Assembly: GCA_036873755.1 (NCBI GenBank)
Contig: JAVTVY010039274.1
Coordinates: 62,001-126,000, forward strand
Origin: Hanleya hanleyi
Taxonomy: Eukaryota > Mollusca > Polyplacophora > Lepidopleurida > Hanleyidae
Direction of reading: 5' to 3'
Length of the DNA stretch: 64,000 nt
Shown here: positions 45,918-55,039 of the stretch, one piece after another
Position numbering within the stretch: position 1 is the first letter of the stretch
Layout: each line of letters opens with the position of its first letter
Notes under the pieces: model-generated
What the model was told of the DNA's origin: nothing
The model's database searches: none
Seen by the model: the letters and a program-made list of their open reading frames with translations, nothing else
Made by a program: the position numbers and the translations under genes

Positions 45918-46207
45918 TGTAGTAATTTCAGCTACATAGATATCAGCCACTATAGCAGACAGGCTTACCTGCCGGATAAAACCCTGAGAGAAGCAGTCTG
46001 TACGTCTTGTCAGTCCCAAGTCAGTTTCTCCTCTGGCTTCTTTTGCAAGCCCGCGAGTTACTCTCATTGGCTATAGGGCAATCAGCGCCCTCTACCAAGG
46101 GGAGATAACTCTATAATAAAGCAGTTCTCTGCATCAATCCGACACTATTCGTTAATAGCCTATTTATCTAAGCTGATAAGACAGTGAGAAAACCTATTCT
46201 CACTACA
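45918..46207 (-). repeat. 5' LTR (290 bp)
   Basis: Partner of 38,092-38,381, with about 9 differences clustered at both ends. It would carry the element promoter. GGGGAGATAACTC is at 46,099-46,111. Confidence 0.93.
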
Positions 46208-46211
46208 GTAA

Positions 46212-47370
46212 TGTAGATATAAACGAGAGAGTTTTCTGAAATTGTAATTCAAATGTCATACATGTAGATGACGAGTTTCATTACATGCTTCAGAATGGTA
46301 CGAGATGAATTGTCCTGAAATCTGATTAGACGTTTTGAGGAATAAAATGCACCCCCCGTACACAGATGCAAACTATATATCATTTGAAAGCTGAGACTCT
46401 CTTCTTTCAGATGAGGTAGGATGTGGTAGTGAAAACTATTGTCGTATGCTGAAAAAATTAGGAAATACAAGAACCATTGGATTACATCTTTCTACTTCTA
46501 AAATGGGGGCACACGTATTAAAATGACTATATCATCACTCGTACCAGCCATATGGCAAAATGGTTGATGCCAATTGATTGCGCAAAGGTTCTTCGACCGT
46601 CTAATATAAAAACAATATTATGACGTGATTGACGTGTGACGTCACAGAGGGGTCGTCTTCAATATACAATTAAATTGCGTCACACGCACTAAAAACTATG
46701 TCAACAGTTTTTTGTGGGTGAAATACTTCGTTGTTACATGACCATAATGGTTCTTATGTCGAATTTAGTCATCGGTCAAATACTTCGGCAAAGATTTGGT
46801 GAGATTACCTTTTAAATACTCAACATAACGAGCGTCATTCACCATACGATATTAGGTAAAAAAGACACTAACTACTGAATTAGAGGACGGGTTTCTCGGC
46901 TGTCAGCCACCAAAAATAATTTAGTTCCGTGATCTAGACATTCAGACATGTGACGTGTAGCTGTTTATTGTTTTGTCAAATGTACAGATTAGTTTAGAAT
47001 TGTATTAGGCGATCGTTTCAAAATATCCACAAAACATACCGGAAGACGCAGAGTGGCACAAAGTTACAAAATTGGCGAAAGAGTGCTGTGAACATCAGTT
47101 TTCACATCAATTATTTATCTAATTTCTGACAGCATTAAATAGATCACTGCAATACAAGAACATGTCTATAAACATACCCACTCTCCTGGTATGTCCCCAC
47201 CCCACAACAGCCTGAGTATAGGAGCGTTATTATAACATCATGTACTCATGCACCTCAGAGCAGTTGTTTTAGATAATTTTGGGAATATAAATTCTGCATA
47301 TCCCTGGCATATCTTTCATCAGGGGCCAAGCCTAATCATAAATACAATAGGACAGTCCGAGATAGCACTC
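46212..47370. other. No gene recognised
   Basis: AT-rich flank between the LTR element and a LINE fragment. A TGACGTCA at about 46,637-46,644 is the only regulatory-type motif noted. Confidence 0.4.
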
Positions 47371-48320
47371 TTTAATATAATAATAATACTTATTTATTCC
47401 AGACACAGATGGTCTATAGGATGAACAAATAAATAATAAGATGGCAGCCAAAAGACAAATTAGTAGCGCGTTACATAGATTTGGCGAGACCAACGACAAA
47501 CTAAACGCAAAGTCTGAGACAAATCGGAAAGCCGCAAAGTTGTAATTAAGAAGTATGTTCCGTAGAGAATTAATCTGGCGTCGAATAACCTCATTAAAAC
47601 TGGGTACAGAGTTAATACCAAACATGAAAATAGCACTACAATTACGCGGGAAGTGCATTAACCGTTGTTGTGTGTGACACGCAGTTTTTTCAGTTACATG
47701 ACGGGTACGAAAACCGCAGATAGCTGCAATAGATACTGGTACAGTACGAGGAGAAAAGTTGCTTCTAGGCATCTTGAGAACACATATAGAACTTTCGAAC
47801 CAAAATGTTCGCACGAATGCATAATTTTCTGATTTGCACAGACATATCATAACTGTCAGTGAGATCGCTGGAGATAAAATGATCAAGAATTTTGGCGCTT
47901 AACAGACAGTTTAACAGAGGGTGCTTTCAGGTCATTGAACCTTTTTGGACGAAAACACATGCATAACCATTTCTTAGTGTTGAAGACGCAAAAATATTAC
48001 ATATATCAAGTGGATTTTGAAGGCCCTTGGCAGAGGGACTAATAAGGCATAAGTCGACAGCGTACATTATGTGGTTAAAGAAGACTCCGGCTACATTACA
48101 TCCTAATTTGGACCGAGATATTTCGATGTCGGGCTCATGTATGTTGACATTAAAGAACCGAGGAGACAGAATTCCTCCTTGACGAACTCCATTTCCAGCA
48201 GGGAACTCTTCCAGAAGGCATACCCACATCCTGGTAGCCATGAAAGGCACACAAGGACGCCATTGCCCACGTGACGTTGGGTCAATTTTAGGCATCGGGT
48301 CATGCTTTAACATTGGCTCT
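47371..48320 (-). pseudogene. LINE reverse transcriptase C-terminal fragment with ATT-type tail
   Basis: On the minus strand, GNGVRQGGILSP (about 48,175-48,140) is the reverse transcriptase motif preceding the catalytic core. The expected Y-A-D-D is present as YAVD (about 48,057), so a catalytic Asp is lost. LCLISPSAKGLQ follows. Further down, in other frames, come the thumb and C-terminal regions, interrupted by stops. The 3' end (47,400-47,371) reads GTCTGGAATAAATAAG followed by a TATTAT-type short repeat, characteristic of CR1/Jockey-group tails. The 184-codon frame at 47,332-47,886 is a wrong-frame reading of this fragment. Confidence 0.8.
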
Positions 48321-48592
48321 ACTGCAAAATCCGGAAAATAATTATCATTGTGACTTTCAAAATACTAAATATCCAAACAATTTTGAAGATGCTATTGTCT
48401 CGGAGTTAAATAGGCATTTGCAAACACAAATCATCGCGTGTAAATCTTCGTGGATAGAAAAAATATAGCATTCCAGTGTTAAGAAATGATTCGCTGCCTA
48501 ACCTCGGCGTGACGCCATATGGGTCATGACGTCGTTTCGCCTTTTGTGGTTAGAGACTTCCATATTGGGACTGTTCTATTCATATATATGAT

Positions 48593-49947
48593 ATATAATC
48601 TCCAATATTATGATCTCGCTTATTCTGTGTTTCGCACATGGTGTCGGGGCAGAATTATCTTCGCTCCTAGAGATATTTCTGCAGTAGGTATTGAAACATA
48701 CAAATCTCAGAGATTTATCTGCTTTGACACATTTCATGTGTACGCTGTTTACCAGTGCTATTTCTTCTAATGTATTCTGTGGTTTCCAAGGTACATAAGG
48801 CCCAAGTTCTGTACAGAATTATTACAGTCGTCAGGATACAATTTTCGCTCATGAAGATCTTTTGTAGGTATTGAAAAATACCAGTCTCAATTAGATTTTA
48901 TCGGATTTACACATTTCATGTGTAGCCAAGTCGCCATTATTGTTTTCTCTCGTCTGTACTGGAGGTCCGCCGTTAACTGGAGCTAGGAATTCGTATAGGC
49001 ACGGTTGAAGAAGAGTATTCTTACTACTTTAATATCAGGTGTTACATTCTGGATCTTAGTGGTATTATTCTGATGTATGTCTCGGATCATGCCAGAATCG
49101 TTATACGAAAGACATACGAACAAGATCATGTGAGCATATGGCCACTCGTAGGTAAAATCCGTATTCAGGGTTGAAACACTCCAGGAACGCGGTTATGTTA
49201 ATGTGTCAAAACAGAAAATCTGATTTCCTGCAAAAGAGAAACGGTCAACAGTTTTCAATAATGCCAGCAAGACATCTTGATGTTCAAAAAATATCAAATC
49301 CGTATCGCTGATCAGTATTCTTAATCCATATGATATACGTTGTAAAGTCGTTATCTAGAGTATGATGTATTTCAGTCACGCTTTGATTGTGACTGTTCAT
49401 ATGAAAACTATGAGGATCTTGAAATACATAGGTTCATACGGCCCCTAGCCTCGGTTAAGCGAAATTAGACACAAGTTGCGAAACGTACCGTCATAGGTCG
49501 TGTACGCTACGCTCGTATTTTGCTATCAGCATGCGATATGTATCGTCAAATTTAAGAAAATTCGAGTGGAGGCGCTTGATGATATAACCCTCTTTTACAA
49601 GTTAAAGACATTGAAAGAAACAGCATACATATGAAATGGGCCAAAGCAGATAAATCTCGAGTTGAGATTGATATATTTCAATACGTACAGAACTCCAGAA
49701 GCGAGAATTCTATCCTGACACCTTTGATGAAAAATAGTAATAATTCTGTACAGAGCTTGGACCGTATGGATCTTGGAAACTACGGACGAGATTAGAAGAA
49801 ACAGCGCTATTAAACAGCGCTACAGCAGAAACATCACCAGAAGCGATAATTCTGGCCTCACACCTTTAACAAACCGTAGTAATACTGTATAGCAGCACAT
49901 TTGTGCGAAGCACAGAACAGGCCAGATCATAATATTGGAGATTATAT
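48593..49947. mobile_element. Foldback element with perfect 24-bp ends
   Basis: ATATAATCTCCAATATTATG with the next four bases (48,593-48,616) is exactly inverted at 49,924-49,947. Similarity continues inward (TTCTGTG(T/C)TTCGCACA), and the arms contain internally repeated segments (TCTGTACAGA..., TTCATGTGTA). The loop carries a family E repeat at 49,255-49,480. No coding sequence, so it is non-autonomous. Confidence 0.75.
49255..49480 (+). repeat. Dispersed repeat family E, copy 5
   Basis: Aligns over its full length with 27,645-27,870 (GTCAACAGTTTTCA, TCAAATCCGTATCGCTGATC, CACGCTTTGATTGTGACT, CATACGGCCCCTAGCC). It lies in the loop of the foldback element. Confidence 0.75.
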
Positions 49948-49989
49948 AGCATTATTATTAATATCAATTTAATTTGAAATTAAAAAGGT

Positions 49990-50160
49990 GGAAGCTTTAT
50001 ATCTATCGGTCCCGTATTCTAGCTCTCCAGGCCATCTCGTAAAAAATTAAAGTTGAAAGATGGAAAGCTAGTTATCGCTCTCGTATTTCAGCTTTCCCTC
50101 TCTCAAAATTGAAAGTAGATAGATTGTAAACGCGTGATCTTGAGAGAAACGGGATGAATG
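49990..50160 (+). repeat. Hairpin module repeat family F, copy 1
   Basis: Contains GAAAGATGGAAAGCTAG and CGTATTTCAGCTTTCC with AAAATTGAAAGTAGA. The module is near-palindromic (AGCTTTCCATCT.../...AGATGGAAAGCT) and recurs at about 52,430-52,610, 53,045-53,100, 53,350-53,440 and 53,650-53,770 in both orientations. Confidence 0.65.
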
Positions 50161-50246
50161 TTTCCGAAGTATGGCATCGGTATTCCTATATGACAAAAAA
50201 TTTAGTTTGAAATTCAAAAGTTAGAAGCTGTGTAGAGCTTCATATC

Positions 50247-50539
50247 TACACTCTTATGAAAAAAAAATGAAAATGTGTATTTAACATTATGGCAACAATA
50301 TATTAAGTTTTATATTTGTAGCACTCTCAGAAAGTGATGAAAAAGTACTATGTTCAACATTATAGTGCTGTGTGTCAGGAGCAGTACCACAATTTATCAC
50401 ACTGGTGTTAAATTAAGCATTGTATGAAAACTTTTTTTCCACACTTTCTGATAGTGTTATGAATATAACTCTTTAAATAATGTTGTCACTCCTCGAACAT
50501 GTATAATGTTAAATACAACACTTTCGTTTTAAGAGTGTA
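50247..50539. mobile_element. 293-bp MITE with TACACTCTTA termini
   Basis: The left end TACACTCTTATGAAAA and right end (inverted) TACACTCTTAAAACG match. Inverted similarity extends through GTATTTAACAT, about 40 bp in. The outer TA is consistent with a TA duplication. The interior is AT-rich and non-coding. Confidence 0.75.
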
Positions 50540-51819
50540 TAGACGGGAAGTTGGAATAGGAGACCGTTGTCGAGGATTCTATCTTTCTACATTCGATTTT
50601 ACTGGATGAGAAGATATGGGCGACCATTTATGTCAAAATTACCAGCTCGGGTTGTACAGCTTAACTCACAACAGACAACGTGTCTAACGATATAAAGTGT
50701 TGATTTAAACGCTTACTTCCTCTTTTTGCAAACAAGGAACCTAACTCTAAAAGCATATTTCTCTCCAAAGAAAGAATCTAACTGTGAACGAAAAGCGGAG
50801 ATACGGAAACACAAGCGAACTCAGAACGAACAGTAGGCCTATATTTCAGCACGTATCAGAGAACGAACGACCTCTTTCAGAACGTACTTTATAATCGAGG
50901 CTGGTCCTCTCCTACATTTTGAGGGGATGGCTCTCGGTACCAGACCACTATTACAAACAGTGCCGATCCGTTAACCCCTTTAGGCAACCTCAGCCAGAGA
51001 AGTGAATTGTTTTCAATATTTTTTCCAGTCTCTGTTGCAAGGAATAATTGAAGGCCAGTGGTAGGTGATTGGAGTATGGTATGTGTTTGGTTCCGCTGTG
51101 AGTTTGATTTTAACTCAAGGAGCTGCTAAGAGGGACTATTTGGGTGCCTGTGCACCGCTTTCTGAAAGCAGAGAAAAAAAGTCAAAATTATAACGTCATT
51201 TGTAGGAGCGCGCATAACTCAAAATTTCAATGGGCGACCCCCGTCAAGAAGTCTGTCCGGTTGTAGTACTTGAATTAAAGTACTTCGTGCCGAAATATGG
51301 AAGTCGAGATTTAATTAATGAATCGAGGAGATGCAATTACGTTAACAGTTTTTAACATTGCCGCCAATGTAAATTTTAATAGTGGGCTGGACCCTCTCGT
51401 TTACATGTGCGACTCATAGTAAGGAGTCTCACAAGATGAGAATGACAAGTCCCTGTGAACTTTTTTTGTCTGATATCTGAAGTTCAAAACTTTTGGCACA
51501 CTTTAACCCAGTGGCAAAAAAGAACCACATTCATTTTGAGGTCACGACCTGGAATAGCGGAACTCGGAATAGCGGCCCAGTTTCACGTCATAAATCTTTC
51601 TACCATCCGAATATTTCCGAAAATAATTTCCGAAGCAACGTTGTTCGTTGTGAAACAGCTCGTTCGTTCTGAGTTATACTCTTTATTTAGAAATAGGTCA
51701 CTCTGTGTCAAACTGGCTATTCGAACATCTTGCCGTTTGTTTTCGGTTTGAGTAGACGTTGAGAGTTAAGGTTTTTTTTATTTGCTGGAATATAAAATGC
51801 GTTTAACCCTACATGTACC
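50540..51819. other. No gene recognised
   Basis: A 98-codon frame at 51,455-51,751 has no recognisable domain. There is nothing else supportable. Confidence 0.4.
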
Positions 51820-52300
51820 TGACCTGGGAGGGGGGGGGGGGGGGGGCACTTTCCGCCCCCGCCCCCCCCACCCCCCTTGTTGGTTTTTGGCTCATATCTC
51901 CGAAACGACAAAAAATTGAGAGCTGAAACTTTGTAACTTTTTAGACTATCATATTGGGATCATTTTGGGCCTATTTGCATGACCCCCCAAGAAGAGGATC
52001 ATGAGTAAATTCAAAATGGCGGCCATGTGGGGGTACCAGGAAAGTGATGTTTTCGTCATATTTCTTCAAAAAATTTACTTTTCTGTCTGGAAAAATGGGT
52101 AAAATCTATTTCATGTCATATCAGAGTATTATTTACTAATTTATCATGCCGTTTTTGCGAAGAAAAAACAAAAATAAAAAATTCGACCAAAAAATGGTCC
52201 AAAAATGCACAGTGACGTCATCATTGCGGCCATCTTGGATTTTTTTTTACATTTTCTTGTAGAGCTTGACCCAATGATATAGTGTGGTAAGTTTCAGCTC
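51820..52300 (+). repeat. Dispersed repeat family A, long plus-strand copy with G/C hairpin
   Basis: Opens with 17 G (51,830-51,846) facing a C-rich run (51,855-51,877), followed by GCTCATATCTCCGAAACGAC, AATTCAAAATGGCGGCCATG and GTGATGTTTTCGTCAT, then TGACGTCA at about 52,213 and AGAGCTTGACCCAATG. It is the reverse complement of 9,110-9,640. Confidence 0.8.
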
Positions 52301-52429
52301 TCTGGCCTTAGCGATAGCGAAAATATAAGATAACATTGTAAGATATGCTGTCTTTTCTGAGTTTGGCTTTACGTTTTGTAATTGCTAATTTTGACATAAA
52401 TGGCTGCCCATAAAAAGATTTTCATTGAG

Positions 52430-52640
52430 CTTTCCATTTGTCAACTTTCATTATTGCCAGGTGGAAAGCTGAAGTGTTACACAGACAATTGCCCCCGTCA
52501 ATACCACATTTCTATCTCGCAAAATGAAAGTAGACAGATGGAAATATCGACACCGCTCTTTATCCCTGCTTTCCATCTGGCAAAGTTGAGAACAGAAATA
52601 TGGAAACTTGGACGTCGCTCCATGCAGGCTTTGTTTTTCG
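52430..52640 (+). repeat. Hairpin module repeat family F, further copies
   Basis: AAATGAAAGTAGACAGATGG, GCTTTCCATCTGGCAAAG and similar stretches repeat the family F palindrome. The fragment abuts the MITE at 52,686. Confidence 0.6.
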
Positions 52641-52685
52641 AAATATATTAATCTCATATATGAATGAGAAAAGAATACATGACTA

Positions 52686-53027
52686 GCCGGTCGTCTGAAA
52701 ATGACAAAAGAAAAGAGTTTTTGCTCCTTTTTCAGGATCACGATTCGGATACAGCGATGTTTTCAACATGGGCCTCGGGGAAAATCACCAACATAAGTGT
52801 GTTTATAGGCAGTGTCAGAAGATGGCAAGGACCTGAAATATCATTGAACTCTTCTAGAGTTAAAGTAGTCTAGAAGTATTATGTAAAAAATCCTTTGAAA
52901 TAACTTTTTCCAGCTATTTTCAGTTTCTGTCTATACTTACAGCATGCGCAAGGAAAAAGTTTACTCGTGGTTCGCATATCACTATATCAAGGAAACATGG
53001 CGGTTTTGCTATTTTTAGACGACCGAC
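52686..53027 (+). mobile_element. 342-bp MITE with GCCGGTCGTCT termini, copy 2
   Basis: Second copy of the element at 19,113-19,458, same strand. One end mismatch (AGACGACCGAC) in the right terminal repeat. Confidence 0.8.
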
Positions 53028-53104
53028 AAGGCGTGTAATGACCATTCAGCTTCTCATTTCGTAAAATAGAAAGATGGAAAGCTCTCGTATTGTACGCTCA
53101 GCAT

Positions 53105-53350
53105 TAAGAGGATAGAACAAGGACTGGTTTGCTCGGTGTCAGTATAATGTGACTGAGTGGGGTGTCATGTCTGCCTACGGCATGATATTTCGGTGGGACA
53201 GCACTATGAAATGGCAGCATTAGATCTGCTCTGTTACAAGTAGGTACCCCCGCTTCTCCCCCTCCCCTCCCTTCCCTTCCTCGTCGAGATATAGCTGAAA
53301 AAATGTTGAAAGCGACGTTAAAACCCTATTCACTCACTCAGTCACTCACT
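53105..53350 (+). mobile_element. SINE body and tail without clear head
   Basis: GGTTTGCTCGGTGTCAGTAT, GTGACTGAGTGGGGTGTCAT and GCCTACGGCATGATA form a central domain also seen at about 63,140-63,205. It ends GATATAGCTGAAAAAATG, AAGCGACGTTAAAACCC and (CACT)n, the same tail type as the 5S-headed SINE. Confidence 0.8.
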
Positions 53351-53767
53351 CTCGTATTGTAGCTTTCCATCACGTAAAATTGAAAGTAGTAAGATGGAAA
53401 GGTGACACCGCTCCTGTATTCCTGCCTGAAGTAAAGTTCAACAACGCTTCCATATTTTTTTTTTCTTCAAATATATTTATTCCAAACAGCGATACTTTTC
53501 TTAAAATTAGCTCCATTTCTCCAAATGTGCGAGATATGCACGCCTCACTGAAATTAATCATCTCCCCGAAAAACACTTGTACCGTACCAGACCAAAAAAT
53601 AAAACCGCATTTCTTATAACTAACGCATAGAGAGAAGCGGGACAGATTTTAACGAAGTTTGGTTCTAGTTCGAATACGGGAGCGATGTAGAGCATTCCAT
53701 CTTTCTACTTTCAATTTTGTGAGATGAAAAGCTGGAATACGGGAGTGGTGTCGAGATTTCCATCTTT
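53351..53767. repeat. Hairpin module repeat family F cluster
   Basis: CGTATTGTAGCTTTCCATCA with AAATTGAAAGTAGTAAGATG (53,355-53,400) and, inverted, CATTCCATCTTTCTACTTTC with GAAAAGCTGGAATACGGGAG (53,690-53,750) flank an interval of about 250 bp with weak open frames on both strands. It may be one foldback unit. Confidence 0.6.
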
Positions 53768-53975
53768 CTACACTCTAAGCTCAGAAGGTGTGAAAAAGGT
53801 GCAAAAAAGGTGTAAATCAAACGTTTACACCTTCTGGGTTCATGTTTACACCCTTAGGGGGTGTAAATAAGGTGTAGAAAGGGTACAAATGTATGAAGAT
53901 TGATTCCAACCCTAATTTTACACCCGTAAAGGTGTAAATTTATTAAAAGGTGTTAAAAAGGTGTAAATACTTAAT
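53768..53975 (+). repeat. GGTGTAAA-rich foldback repeat
   Basis: Multiple AGGTGTAAA and TTTACACC(T/C) motifs lie in both orientations (53,785-53,970), allowing several alternative hairpins. It resembles a short non-autonomous element, but terminal repeats could not be fixed. Confidence 0.55.
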
Positions 53976-54449
53976 TTTCCATACACATTTGGAACTTAAT
54001 TTCTATGTTGAGGAAATGTATTTCCTTGTCATGCTTACGGTAAACCATCAAAATTTTCAAGCACTCCAACTTTCTACACAAAATTAAATCAATGGATCTA
54101 ACAATTTGACCAATCTCTCTAACATTTGAGCAAAAACTCCAACGGAAATATTATAATAAAAACCGAGCTGCAGACCATAAGATTCAATCCCCCAGTCGGT
54201 TTTACGAGGGAGTGAAAATTGAACAGCCGCTCTAGTGTTCTCACTCAAGGTTGAGCCCAAGACTACAGGGCGGGGGGGAGGGGAGGGGCGTTCTGGGATT
54301 TTGAATATCAACATTATATTATGTATCATGCAGAGTCGACAAAAGCACGTTGTTTGTCGACCAATGTAAGAAGTTATCAGATCGATATCTACAGTGCTGA
54401 TAACTGTTTAGCTATCAGATAAAGTGATTTTCAACTTCATTTCAATGAG
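53976..54449. other. No gene recognised
   Basis: A minus frame at 54,084-54,329 has no recognisable domain. A G-rich run lies at 54,270-54,290. Confidence 0.4.
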
Positions 54450-54730
54450 CCCTTACAAAAAAATCTTATAGGATCCTATAAGATAAAATCGTATAGGATC
54501 CTATAAGATTTTGGCCCAAAATCCTATAAGATTTTTTAATAGGATCCTATAAGATTAAAATCCTATAAGATTGAAAATCCTATAAGATTGAAATCCTATA
54601 GGATTTTTTAATAGGATCCTAGAAATCAGGATCCTATAAGATTAAAATCCTATAAGATTGAAATCCTATAGGATTTTTTAATAGGATAAAAATCTTATAG
54701 GATTTTTTAATAGGATCCTATAAAATTTAG
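54450..54730 (+). repeat. Left subterminal array of TCCTATAGGA units
   Basis: Repeats of TCCTATAAGATT and AATCCTATAGGATT, a perfect 14-base palindrome, with a composite unit of about 62 bp (TTTTTTAATAGGATCCTA recurring). Nearly every unit can pair with its neighbours. Confidence 0.9.
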
Positions 54731-54985
54731 TTATGGAATGGATTCTTAGAAATCTACAGGATATAAAGTTTCTACAGGAATATTTGGATGAGTGATATAG
54801 GTCATCTTTTATAGTAACTCCATGAAATACAAAATGCCCCTGTGCTGTAAAATAGTAAATACATCAGAAAATGTATTAGCATAAACATTGCTTGTTTTGG
54901 ATGTAGCACAGCTATGTTAAAGATAATCTGGTAAATAACTAATGCATAGAAAGAAGAACAAACAAATACATATAATAAATATTTC

Positions 54986-54991
54986 TTTATT
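54986..54991 (-). other. Polyadenylation signal of the BEN gene
   Basis: AATAAA on the minus strand, about 50 bases after the stop codon at 55,040-55,042. It supports this exon being the true 3' end of a transcript. Confidence 0.6.
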
Positions 54992-55039
54992 ATGTACATG
55001 TGCACTTTTGAGATATAAACACAGGAACATAAGAGGGCA

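Larger units (their letters stand above)
38092..46207 (-). mobile_element. LTR retrotransposon, gag and protease only, 8.1 kb
   Basis: Two 290-bp LTRs with TG...CA ends, a PBS beside the 5' LTR, a PPT beside the 3' LTR and GTAA on both outer flanks (38,088-38,091 and 46,208-46,211) define a complete insertion on the minus strand. Coding content is gag (41,625-42,773 and 40,990-41,640) and a retropepsin-like protease (40,531-40,986). The 2.1 kb between protease and the 3' LTR, where reverse transcriptase, RNase H and integrase should be, has no recognisable pol sequence and holds tandem repeats instead. The leader is about 3.1 kb. Gag zinc-knuckle type and protease place it in the Ty3/gypsy group. 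It would depend on pol from another element. Confidence 0.88.

Noticed and set aside
47332..47886. 184-codon open frame
   Set aside because: Lies antiparallel in frame to nothing known and overlaps the decayed 3' part of a LINE in another frame; a by-product of that fragment.
54450..54730. Left array as a complete MITE by itself
   Set aside because: Its inner end lacks a second CCCTTAC terminus; the matching terminus is at 59,164. A broken palindromic MITE remains possible and is stated in the finding.
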